64,000 nucleotides of DNA from Azophilus sp963663395 (GTDB lineage Bacteria > Pseudomonadota > Gammaproteobacteria > Pseudomonadales > Azotimanducaceae), in contig OY760226.1 of assembly GCA_963663395.1 (NCBI GenBank), forward strand, positions 310,001 to 374,000. Reading direction: 5' to 3'. The notes beneath the pieces are model-generated. The model worked only from the letters and a program-made list of their open reading frames with translations, ran no database searches and was not told where the DNA came from. Below, piece after piece: positions 9,436-19,743 of this stretch. Each line of letters opens with the position of its first letter. Within the stretch, counting starts at the first letter, position 1. The translations under genes and the position numbers were made by a program.

Positions 9436-9926
9436 AACTGGAAAAAGCAGCCATCGCGATGGGCCTGGCACTCGTTGCCGCCGGGCTGGTATCGGTCCCC
9501 CCGGCCGAGGCCGCTGACGGCGGCTGGGCGCCCCTGGCTTTCTCGGACGATCCGGAAGCGACATGGGCGGAACACAACATCGACGACTACTACGTGGCGA
9601 CCACCACGGTCAGGTCGTCCACGATCAGCCTGGGTGACGTCCCGACCCCGAAGCTTTTGATCCACACGGATCTGCCGACGACGGACATCGGCTGCACGGC
9701 GCTCTACGTCAGGGACGCCAACTACGACAGCTACGAGCAGGTCACGCCCGCGCTCATCGAGGAGATCGAGGAGCGCCGACAGGTCATGAGCCGCCTCAAC
9801 CTGGCCAAGGCCAGGGGCTTGCCGGTCCGGCTGATCGTGAGCTACAGCGCACTCGACCGGTTCGTTGAGAGCGATGGCGACGGACCCAGGACCTGGTGCC
9901 GTATCGTGCGGGCATCCGTACGGTAG
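9432..9926 (+). CDS. Small secreted partner of the Calx-beta protein, copy 1
   Basis: A 164-residue protein that I do not recognise. The ATG at 9432 overlaps the TGA of the giant gene (ATGA), which suggests translational coupling. An upstream in-frame ATG at 9417 is possible but would lie inside the giant gene. Residues 1-27 are a clear signal peptide (AIAMGLALVAAGLVSV core, cleavage near AEA). The mature part has two cysteines (GCTAL and TWCRI) that could form a disulfide, and a helix rich in Glu and Arg (about residues 100-120). The paralogue at 38282-38776 is almost identical and has the same coupling. The constant pairing implies a shared job such as export, anchoring or maturation of the giant protein, but nothing in the sequence says which. 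Confidence 0.85.
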   Translation: MKLEKAAIAMGLALVAAGLVSVPPAEAADGGWAPLAFSDDPEATWAEHNIDDYYVATTTVRSSTISLGDVPTPKLLIHTDLPTTDIGCTALYVRDANYDSYEQVTPALIEEIEERRQVMSRLNLAKARGLPVRLIVSYSALDRFVESDGDGPRTWCRIVRASVR

Positions 9927-10216
9927 GTTGCGCGTCACTGGGGTTGCCGGTGATCCACTTGTCCGTGACACGACGGCGTGTCCTGTGCGTGGCCTGTGCG
10001 GCCGGCTCTTGCTCGCGGGGGTTGCACCTCCGGCGGTGATTCGCTCTGCCGATGCCCAGCCACCCGCGGCTCAAGTCGCCCACCTTGCGCGCGATCTGCA
10101 ACCAGTCGGGGGTGAGCCGGGCGGACTTTGTGCTGGCGTACGGACGCGCTCGGCGGCCCGCTGTGGGTCTGGCCGACCCTTCGCTGCATCGAGGCGTCGG
10201 GCCTCCCGCGCGCCCT

Positions 10217-10310
10217 GCGCCCCCGTCACTACCCCGGCTGTCGCACAACGTCGCAGGGCCGCTGCGCGGTGTGAAAAACCATCGCGGCAATCCGGTAGTG
10301 ACGGGGCGCT
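10217..10310. repeat. 93-bp palindromic element P, copy 1
   Basis: The left arm around CCCCGTCACTACC (10220-10233) is matched by the right arm GGTAGTGACGGGGCGC (10294-10309) with one extra C on the left. The interior carries the bases CACAACGTCGCAG. The same element is at 39049-39141. Both copies lie downstream of a Calx-beta cassette and upstream of an Integrase_1-type recombinase. It may be a MITE/REP-like repeat or a recombination site. Confidence 0.7.
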
Positions 10311-10863
10311 AAACGCACCGCGGGCCCTTATGCCGCAAGGGCTGCTAAACACGCGGCGCTGGTGATGCGCTGATTATGGGTGTACGGTAACTCCCATGTT
10401 GGCGCTGTCGTATGACGGCATGGCCGGGGCCACCCGGAAGTTCAGGGCATGTCCTGGGCGCGTCGAAGCAATTCGGTGTACACCGCAGCGCTGCGGTCAC
10501 TATCGGGGAAACCCGTAGTCCGGGAAGCCGGATGCGCTAAGGGGCAACCCTGGCGTCTGTCGGGGAAACCCGGCCCGGGCGCGGAACACCGCGACCGAAG
10601 TGCCACGCTGCGAGAATACCGCAGCGGGCGGGGAGATGCACCGCCAACGGCACCGTGCGCCATGTCGCTGATTTCGGTAGCGACGGGGCGTACCCAGGAC
10701 GGCAGACGGCCTCCGCGAACCTTACGATACCTCGCGGACGACCTGGCAACAGCCGGGCGTAGAGCCGGACTGTCGTGGCGCGAAGATCGCGGCGGCTCGG
10801 GTTTAGTCCACCCTTGCCATTCGCGGATCGCGGGATGTAAGCAGTCCTTGCGATCTATGTGTC

Positions 10864-10977
10864 GTGAACGGAAGTCGCGCCGAAGAAGCTTGCGGCCGCT
10901 GCCGGAAAGGCAAGCCGCAGCCGCCGCATTTGGACGGCAACCGCAAGAAATGCATCGAGGGCGATTCGCAGTTGTAG
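10864..10977 (+). pseudogene. Possible zinc-ribbon remnant
   Basis: A 37-codon frame from a GTG contains CGRCRKGKPQP, then KKC. This resembles the C-x2-C-basic-Pro pattern of the Cys-rich genes at 12590-13126 and 25239-25679. It stops before a full second Cys pair. It could be a decayed relative or chance. No ribosome binding site is evident. Confidence 0.25.
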
Positions 10978-11197
10978 CTGCGCTCCGACGACTTGTTCAA
11001 GGCGTTGGATGGCCCATCAAAACTCACCAGGATCACCCTCCCCGGCCGCCCTCTGGCGGCCGCGGGCGGAGCCTCCGGCGATCTCCCCGAACACGGCGGC
11101 GCACCTCTCGCCACCGCCCGTCCGGCGGCGTCCCGACCGTCCGCAACCTGCTGAAACCACGAGAGAAAAACTTAGCGCCGTGCTTCACACGCGGTCG

Positions 11198-11225
11198 TTG
11201 ACGGCACCGGCCAGGCTGCTACTTT
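11198..11225 (+). promoter_or_regulatory. Promoter of recombinase 11232 (leaderless layout)
   Basis: TTGACG (11198-11203), a 16-bp gap and TACTTT (11220-11225) lie directly before the ATG at 11232. Transcription would begin at about the start codon, so the message would be leaderless. There is no Shine-Dalgarno sequence in the six bases between. The paralogous recombinase has TTGACG-17-TATAGC at 40140-40168. Confidence 0.5.
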
Positions 11226-11231
11226 GGCCGG

Positions 11232-12092
11232 ATGCGGCAGTTGAACTACGACCTGAAACGCCTGCAGGACGACGCCAAAGAAGGCGCGTTCGGCACCCGG
11301 ACCGGGCGCTCGTTCAATCTCGCCCGCATGGCGAACACCCTCCACGATCTCGGCTACCGGCGCCTGCGGGCGAAGGGGCTGAAAGGCAAGCACGTCGAGG
11401 CGCTGGTGCGCGAGTGGAAGCGCCAGGGGCTCTCGACCGGCACGATGAAGAACAGGATGAGCTACCTGCGCTGGTGGGCGAAGCGGATCGGCAAGCCGAA
11501 CGTGGTGCGCGCGGACAACGCGAGCTACGGGATCGGGGAGCACAAACGCGTCGCCAACGAGGATCGGAGCGGCGACCTGCCGGAGGACCGGCTGGCGCTG
11601 GTGCGGGACGCGCACGTCCGCATGGCGCTCCGGCTGCAGGCGGCGTTCGGGCTTAGGCGCGAGGAGGCGATCAAGTTCTCGCCGTCGTACGCGGACAGGG
11701 GATCGAAGATCGTGCTGAAGGCGTCGTGGACCAAGGGCGGCCGGTCGCGCGAGATCCCGGTGCTCAAGGAATCCCAGCGCCGGCTGCTCGACGAGGCGCG
11801 CGCCTTCGCCGGCGGCGGGGCCATGATCCCCGGCCGCAGGAATTACAAACAGCAGCTCGAGGTCTACGAGAAACAAACGGCGGACGCCGGGCTGAAGCGC
11901 ATGCACAGCCTGCGATACGGCTATGCCCAAACCCGCTACGAGGAACTCACCGGCTGGAAACCGCCGGCCGCGGGCGGGCCGCCGATGCGGAGCCTGAAGG
12001 GGGCGCGCAAGCGGATCGACCGGGACGCCCGGGCGACGATTTCAAGGGAGATGGGGCACTCAAGAATTTCCATAGTGGAGGTGTATTTGTAA
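11232..12092 (+). CDS. Tyrosine recombinase, Integrase_1 type, copy 1
   Basis: A 286-residue site-specific recombinase of the phage-integrase N-terminal/Integrase_1 type (by recognition). The N-terminal half has the helical DNA-binding region (LNYDLKRLQ to YLRWWAKRIGKP). The catalytic half carries Arg in FGLRREEA, Lys in TKGGR, His-x-x-Arg in HSLR, His in EMGHSR and Tyr four residues before the end in VEVYL. All active-site residues are present, so it is probably functional. Its last codon TAA overlaps the ATG of the NYN gene. A paralogue of exactly the same length is at 40243-41103. Both sit downstream of a Calx-beta cassette, so they may move or rearrange it. The target site is unknown. Confidence 0.9.
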   Translation: MRQLNYDLKRLQDDAKEGAFGTRTGRSFNLARMANTLHDLGYRRLRAKGLKGKHVEALVREWKRQGLSTGTMKNRMSYLRWWAKRIGKPNVVRADNASYGIGEHKRVANEDRSGDLPEDRLALVRDAHVRMALRLQAAFGLRREEAIKFSPSYADRGSKIVLKASWTKGGRSREIPVLKESQRRLLDEARAFAGGGAMIPGRRNYKQQLEVYEKQTADAGLKRMHSLRYGYAQTRYEELTGWKPPAAGGPPMRSLKGARKRIDRDARATISREMGHSRISIVEVYL

Positions 12093-12514
12093 TGCGTGAG
12101 TACCAACCTGCGGGCGCGAACGGCGACGTGGCGCTCCTGATCGATTTCTGGAACCTGGTGCACGGCGTCAAGAATGACGTCGACTGCCAAGCGCTCTACC
12201 GGTTCGCCGGGGAGCACGGCAGGGTCGCTACCGCCAACGCCTACGCAGACTGGGGCGAGGAAGCGGTGAACGGCTACCGGCCGGCGCTCCGCGGACTGGG
12301 CGTCGAACCGGTGCAGGTACCGGTACGCGCCGACAGGGCGCACGGGGTGTGCATCAAGATGGCCATTGACGCGGTGAACCTGGCGTGGTCGGAGCCGCAG
12401 GTGGGCGTCTACGTGATCGTGGCGGCAGACATCGGGCTGGTCCCGGCTGTGAAGGCGTTGCGTTGGCGCGGGAGGAAGGTCGTCGGCGCGTGGCCGGTCG
12501 GCGGCAGGTTGTAG
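12092..12514 (+). CDS. NYN/PIN-like nuclease domain protein
   Basis: A 140-residue protein whose start ATG overlaps the recombinase stop (TAATG). GGAGGTG stands eight bases upstream, inside the recombinase gene, so the two should be translated together. The sequence fits the NYN (LabA/DUF88-like) fold: LLIDFWNL with the first Asp and Asn, IKMAIDAV with the second Asp, and a strand VIVAADIGLVPAVKALRWRGRKVVG corresponding in position to the usual SGDSDF segment. The serine and phenylalanine of that last motif are replaced, so activity is uncertain. Family members bind metal and cut RNA. Coupling to a recombinase is unusual. It could limit recombinase message or protect the element. Confidence 0.75.
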   Translation: MREYQPAGANGDVALLIDFWNLVHGVKNDVDCQALYRFAGEHGRVATANAYADWGEEAVNGYRPALRGLGVEPVQVPVRADRAHGVCIKMAIDAVNLAWSEPQVGVYVIVAADIGLVPAVKALRWRGRKVVGAWPVGGRL

Positions 12515-12589
12515 TCCGGGTCAGCCGACGGAGCGGCAGGAGGCGCAAGGACCGAAGAGTCGCTGCGCCTCCGCCGCGACTGCGCGGAA

Positions 12590-13126
12590 TCAGTACCGGT
12601 GGTGCAGCTTCCCGTTCATCAGCGACCAGCGCCATCCCTGTTCCGAAGGCGGCTCGGGGTCTGGCAGCGGACTCCAGTATGCTGCCGAGGCTTCAGGCGC
12701 CGGTCGCCCGTTCCAAGGGCTAATGCCAAGATCGAGGTTGCTCGCCTTGTGGACGCGTTCGGGCTGGGCCGCGAGCTCGTCGATGGCTGCCGCGTCGATG
12801 GCGTCCTGGCGCTTCTGCGCGCGCCCCCGGTCGCGATCGTCTCGGCACCGCTGGCAGAGGAAGTCGCCCGCCAGCCGTTGGCGATACGCGCATCTGCTGC
12901 AGCCGCCTTCTGCGGTCTTCGCGGCGCGCCTTCTTCGGCAACTTGCCGCTCGACGATCCAGACATTTTTGACAGGAGCGCGCCCACTCCCCGTTGGCTTT
13001 GACCGCGCATGGCCGCTTGCAGCGCCGCTGCTGACATCGTGGTGGTTTCGCGGAAAGGACGGCGGGCGGGACGAAGCCCGGTGGGGTCTTGCCGCTCCAC
13101 TGGGCGATGAGGGTTGAAAGGTCCAT
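12590..13126 (-). CDS. Cys-rich putative zinc-ribbon protein
   Basis: A 178-residue protein, convergent with the NYN gene. The ATG at 13126 is chosen because GGAGAA precedes it by six bases and the frame upstream is arginine-rich and unconvincing. Residues about 31-95 contain four Cys pairs (CQQRRCKRPC, SCQKC, GCSRC, LCQRC) with many Arg and Lys, which suggests zinc binding and nucleic-acid contact. The C-terminal third is Pro-rich and ends in LHHRY. I do not recognise a family. Similar Cys-pair proteins at 25239-25679 and 28591-28884 also lie close to recombinase genes, so these may be element-encoded regulators or excision helpers. Confidence 0.65.
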   Translation of the reverse strand: MDLSTLIAQWSGKTPPGFVPPAVLSAKPPRCQQRRCKRPCAVKANGEWARSCQKCLDRRAASCRRRRAAKTAEGGCSRCAYRQRLAGDFLCQRCRDDRDRGRAQKRQDAIDAAAIDELAAQPERVHKASNLDLGISPWNGRPAPEASAAYWSPLPDPEPPSEQGWRWSLMNGKLHHRY

Positions 13127-13445
13127 GGTGTTCTCCGTTTCAGGGTTGCGACGCGGTGTGCGTCGGTGCCTGAACGGCCGGCACGCGCGCGCAGGGCGGT
13201 CACCTCGCGCCAGCGAGGTCGGAGCACGCGGAGAACCCGCCCTGCGGGTTGACCGCCGGAGCACGCGTGACACGCTGGCGGGCAGACGACGGACGACGTG
13301 TTGTTGTCGTTGACGGCGCTGACGCCGATCCATGCGGCGGCCGGCGCACCGGGCGGAGCGGGCGGCTGTGGTCTACCGGGTTGTCGTCCGACTCGGCCAG
13401 GCGGTCTGCCGGTCGGATCGTCTACGCTGGTACGGTCGTGGCGGT

Positions 13446-13520
13446 CTCACCGCCCGGAGGGCGGAAGCGGTAGTGATCGTTACCCGTCAGGGACAAGACC
13501 GCGCCAGCGGGCTTGGTCGC
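13446..13520. repeat. Repeat E1, copy 1
   Basis: Begins with the hairpin CCGCCCGGAGGGCGG, continues through GATCGTTACCCGT, and ends with CAAGACCGCGCCAGCGGG and CTTGGT. The matching element is at 42205-42280, with most positions identical. It may be a structured RNA, a REP-type repeat or part of an attachment region. Confidence 0.7.
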
Positions 13521-13710
13521 CTTGGCGATAGAGCACGGGCCGCCCCTGGCGGCACCGCCCACAATCGTCTGTCAACGCCGCTGAGGCTCTTTTGTCGGAA
13601 CCTTGCGAAAACATATGCATCACACCAGCAACACCCACCACGGCCGCGCACGACGCGCCAGGAGGGGCGCTCGCCGCTCCCGGCGTTCAGCGTGGTGCCG
13701 CCTTCGTCGT

Positions 13711-13758
13711 GTCAAGGGTGCGCGCCCGGCGTAGCCGGGCGCCCTGGTGGCCCTTGAC
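13711..13758. repeat. Nested hairpin E2, copy 1
   Basis: Outer arms GTCAAGGG and CCCTTGAC enclose inner arms GCGCCCGGC and GCCGGGCGC around a three-base loop. The same design is at 42581-42626. No T-run follows, so a plain intrinsic terminator is unlikely. Confidence 0.65.
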
Positions 13759-13978
13759 TCGGCCCCGGCGGCGGGCTGCGATGCACCGCGGCGGGACGCC
13801 CATCGGTGAATGGACTAAGATGTCGAGCGTGTCGGTTGGTAAGGCATCAAGCCGTGCCGGGCCGCCGCGAGGGGCGCCGTGACATCGCGGATCGGGAAGG
13901 TGATCCGTAGTGGGATCGACTAGGTGCTAAGCCCGTAAGTGCGCGATATTTATGGGGTTTTTTGAGCGTACGCGGCTA

Positions 13979-14028
13979 CGCCGTATGAATTCACGCCTGC
14001 AAATCCGCTTTCGCCACTTCCTACGGCG
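13979..14028. repeat. Island-boundary palindrome, copy 1
   Basis: Arms CGCCGTA (13979-13985) and TACGGCG (14022-14028) flank a 22-bp core at 13987-14008 containing GAATTCACG and CTGCAAATCCGC. The core differs at one base from 42971-42992, which lies beside dnaJ. The right arm overlaps the stop codon of rlmE. It is a candidate att site or a shared bidirectional end structure. Confidence 0.6.
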
Positions 14029-14674
14029 CAGGCTCCCAGGCGCCGCGATAGTCACGGGCTACCGCATAGTTTTCACGCGACTCGGGACGCGACGCCGGCG
14101 GTTTCACAACCCGGACACGGCCGAACCGGCGCCGGGTTTCCCGCAGCCAGTCTTCGATGCCGTCGCCCTGATAGACCTTGACCACCAGGGAGCCGCCCGG
14201 TTTCAGCCACCTGAACGCGGCTCCGCTCGCGAGTTCCGCCAGTTCCATGGCCCTGGCCTGGTCCGTGGCGCGTATGCCGGAGATATTGGGGGCCATATCC
14301 GACAATACAAGGTCTACGCCCGCGGGAGCAGTCTCGCCGTCACGAGCCAGGATGCGGGCAAGGCGCCGGTCGACGTCCGGATCGCCCAGACACCCCTGCA
14401 CGACTTCGACATTGGCCGCACTCAGCGCCACCGGCAACGGGTCGACGGCGACGATGCGCCCGCGCGTCAGGCACTGTGCCAGCCAGGCGGTCCAGCCGCC
14501 CGGTGCAGCGCCCAGCTCCAGTACCCAATGATGTTTCTCGAACAGCCTGAATCGACGGTCGAGCTGCTGGAGTTTGTAGTGCGCCCGGGACAGGTGACCC
14601 TCACGGCGGGCAGCCTTGACATACGGGTCGCGTCTTTGACGACTCAGCCAGCGTCTGCTGGATCCGCTGCCCAC
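14021..14674 (-). CDS. rlmE: 23S rRNA 2'-O-methyltransferase RlmE
   Basis: A 217-residue FtsJ/RrmJ-type enzyme that methylates the ribose of U2552 in 23S rRNA during late assembly of the large subunit. The SAM site is clear in VLELGAAPGGW. The catalytic K-D-K-E tetrad is present: Lys in AHYKLQQLD, Asp in LSDMAPN, Lys in SLVVKVYQG and Glu in SRENYA. Length is normal for the family. It precedes greA in the opposite transcription order seen here (greA upstream on the minus strand, 32 bases away), matching the conserved neighbourhood in other Gammaproteobacteria. The 3' end abuts the first island. Confidence 0.95.
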   Translation of the reverse strand: MGSGSSRRWLSRQRRDPYVKAARREGHLSRAHYKLQQLDRRFRLFEKHHWVLELGAAPGGWTAWLAQCLTRGRIVAVDPLPVALSAANVEVVQGCLGDPDVDRRLARILARDGETAPAGVDLVLSDMAPNISGIRATDQARAMELAELASGAAFRWLKPGGSLVVKVYQGDGIEDWLRETRRRFGRVRVVKPPASRPESRENYAVARDYRGAWEPAP

Positions 14675-14706
14675 GACACGTCAACCTCTGGTCGGGTTCG
14701 CTTGAT

Positions 14707-15186
14707 TCAGATGTACTCCACACCCGCGATCTCGAATTCCATGTCGCCGCCCGGCGCGGTTACCACAACCACATCACCGATCGTCTTCGCGATCAGGGCC
14801 CGGGCGATGGGGGACATCACCGATATCTTGCCTTCCTTGAGGTCGGCCTCGTCCTCACCGACGATCTTGTAGCGGGTGCTTTCGGTCCCGTCTCCGGATT
14901 CGCTCAGCAGCGTAACCGTGGCGCCGAACACGACCTTCTCCCCCGGCGGAATCCTGGACACATCGATGACCTGCGCGTTCGCGAGCTTGCTTTCGATATC
15001 TTCGATGCGGCCTTCGTTGAATCCCTGCTGTTCCTTCGCCGCGTGGTATTCGGCGTTCTCCCTGAGGTCGCCATGCTCGCGGGCCGCGGCGAGCGCGTGG
15101 GCAATCTCGGTGCGCATTTCGTACTTGCGGTGCTGGAGTTCGTCCCGCAAGGATTGAGCGCCCTCAACGGTCATGGGTATCGTCAT
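14707..15186 (-). CDS. greA: Transcription elongation factor GreA
   Basis: A 159-residue GreA. The N-terminal coiled coil includes the acidic tip and the conserved segment DLRENAEYHAAKEQQ, which reaches the RNA polymerase active centre to stimulate cleavage of backtracked transcripts. The C-terminal globular domain includes GEKVVFGATV and SPIARALIAKTIGD. Length and motifs are complete. It lies 37 bases downstream of carB and is probably read with the carAB operon. Confidence 0.95.
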   Translation of the reverse strand: MTIPMTVEGAQSLRDELQHRKYEMRTEIAHALAAAREHGDLRENAEYHAAKEQQGFNEGRIEDIESKLANAQVIDVSRIPPGEKVVFGATVTLLSESGDGTESTRYKIVGEDEADLKEGKISVMSPIARALIAKTIGDVVVVTAPGGDMEFEIAGVEYI

Positions 15187-15223
15187 GTCCCGGACCCGTC
15201 TGAACCGCGAACCAAAGGTTTAT

Positions 15224-18464
<3,241 letters not shown>

Positions 18465-18472
<8 letters not shown>

Positions 18473-19592
18473 TCGCTTCGCCCATCAGTGCAACGAACCG
18501 GTCGAACAGGTACGCGCAGTCCTGTGGGCCGGGGCTCGCTTCCGGATGCCCCTGAAAACCGAACGCCGGGCGGTCTGTGCGCCGGATGCCCTGAAGGGTG
18601 CCGTCGAAAAGGGAAACGTGCGTCGCCTCCAGGCAGTTCGGCAGGGTCGCCTCGTCCACCGCGAACCCGTGGTTCTGGCTGGTGATGATGACCTGCCTGC
18701 TGCCGAGGTCCTGCACCGGATGGTTGGCGCCGTGATGGCCGTGCGGCATCTTGACGGTTTTCGCGCCGCTGGCGAGCGCCATGAGCTGGTGGCCGAGGCA
18801 GATGCCGAATACCGGGAGCCCCTCGTCCATGAGCCGTTCGATGGCGCGGATGGCGTAGTCGCAGGGTTCCGGGTCGCCGGGGCCATTGGACAGGAAGATG
18901 CCGTCAGGTTCGTGGGCGAGCGCCTCATCCGCCGTCGACGTGGCCGGAATGATGGTTACCCGGCATCCGCGGGAAGCGAGCAGCCGCAGGATGTTGCGCT
19001 TTACGCCGAAGTCGTAGGCCACGACGTGGAACCGGGACTGGTCCGGCGCGCCATACCCTTCGCCCAGGCTCCAGGCCCCCTCGCGCCATTCTTCCGGCCG
19101 GACGCGGCTGACGACCTTGGCAAGGTCCATCCCTTGCAGGCCGGGAAACTCGCGCGCCGCGGCCAGCGCCGCCGCCTCGTCCGCGTCCGGGCCCGCCGCG
19201 ATACAGCCCGCCAGCGCGCCCTTTTCGCGAATGAGGCGCGTCAGGCGCCTGGTATCCACATCGGCGATCGCGACGACCTTTTCATCGACGAGGTATTCCT
19301 CGAGCGTGACATCCGCGCGCCAACTGCTCGCGCGCCGCGGCGTCTGCCGGATGACGAGCCCCGCAGGCCAGACCTTGCCGGATTCAACGTCTTCGCGATT
19401 GACGCCGGTGTTGCCGATCTGGGGATAGGTTAGGGTGACGATCTGGAGGGCGTAGGACGGGTCGGTGAGGATCTCCTGATAACCCGTCATCGCGGTATTG
19501 AATACCACCTCGCCAACGGCCATGCCCGAAACGCCGATCGATCGCCCGCTGAACAGGCTGCCGTCTTCAAGAGCAAGTAACGCTGGTACCAA
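18465..19592 (-). CDS. carA: Carbamoyl-phosphate synthase small subunit
   Basis: The glutaminase subunit that feeds ammonia to CarB. The N-terminal CarA domain (PALLALEDGSLFSG, FNTAMTGYQEILTDPSY) is followed by a class I amidotransferase domain with the Cys nucleophile in FGICLGHQLMAL and the His and Glu in QGHPEASPG. I place the start at the TTG at 19592, because the protein then aligns with the usual CarA N-terminus and because the frame further upstream runs into a terminator hairpin (19654-19690). A GTG at 19610 is an alternative. It overlaps carB by eight bases. Confidence 0.93.
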
Positions 19593-19653
19593 CTGGAGAC
19601 GCCTCGTCACACCCTGATCGGCGCCCGCCAGCCGCAGCACCAACCGCCGTTGC

Positions 19654-19690
19654 AAAAAGGCGAGATCGATGTACTCGACCTCGCCTTTTT
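19654..19690 (-). terminator. Intrinsic terminator between amidohydrolase and carA
   Basis: AAAAAGGCGAG and CTCGCCTTTTT form an 11-bp stem with a 15-base loop. On the minus strand it ends in a run of T, so it should stop transcripts of the upstream amidohydrolase gene before carA. The symmetry lets it work in both directions. carA must then have its own promoter in the next 60 bases. Confidence 0.75.
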
Positions 19691-19743
19691 GGGATACCCA
19701 TTCTAGCCGACCCTGCGGCTCATTTCACGAGCAAGTTTCACCG

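Larger units (their letters stand above)
9927..11197. other. Long intergenic region between cassette 1 and recombinase
   Basis: About 1.3 kb with no gene I can support. Open frames exist, but their composition is arginine-rich and they overlap in several frames, as expected of GC-rich non-coding DNA. The region holds the palindrome at 10217-10310 and a short Cys-containing frame at 10864-10977. The related region in copy 2 (38777-40139) is of similar length and has the same palindrome, but otherwise little obvious similarity. Confidence 0.6.
13127..14020. other. Island end next to rlmE
   Basis: About 0.9 kb without a supportable gene. It contains three repeats shared with the end of the second island (42.2-43.0 kb) in the same order: E1 (13446-13520), E2 hairpin (13711-13758) and the palindrome touching rlmE (13979-14028). 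Spacing differs by about 100 bp in each interval. The rest is GC-rich with no clear features. Confidence 0.6.

Noticed and set aside
10217..10310. Interpretation of the 93-bp palindrome as an integron attC site.
   Set aside because: No good GTTRRRY/RYYYAAC core boxes, and the neighbouring recombinases lack the look of IntI. Kept only as a generic candidate site.
10449..11201. 250-codon frame before the first Integrase_1-type recombinase.
   Set aside because: Low-complexity Arg/Pro/Ser content, overlapped by other open frames, and it runs through the recombinase promoter. No support.
703..13900. A prophage.
   Set aside because: No capsid, tail, terminase, portal or lysis genes; only recombinases and a surface-protein cassette.
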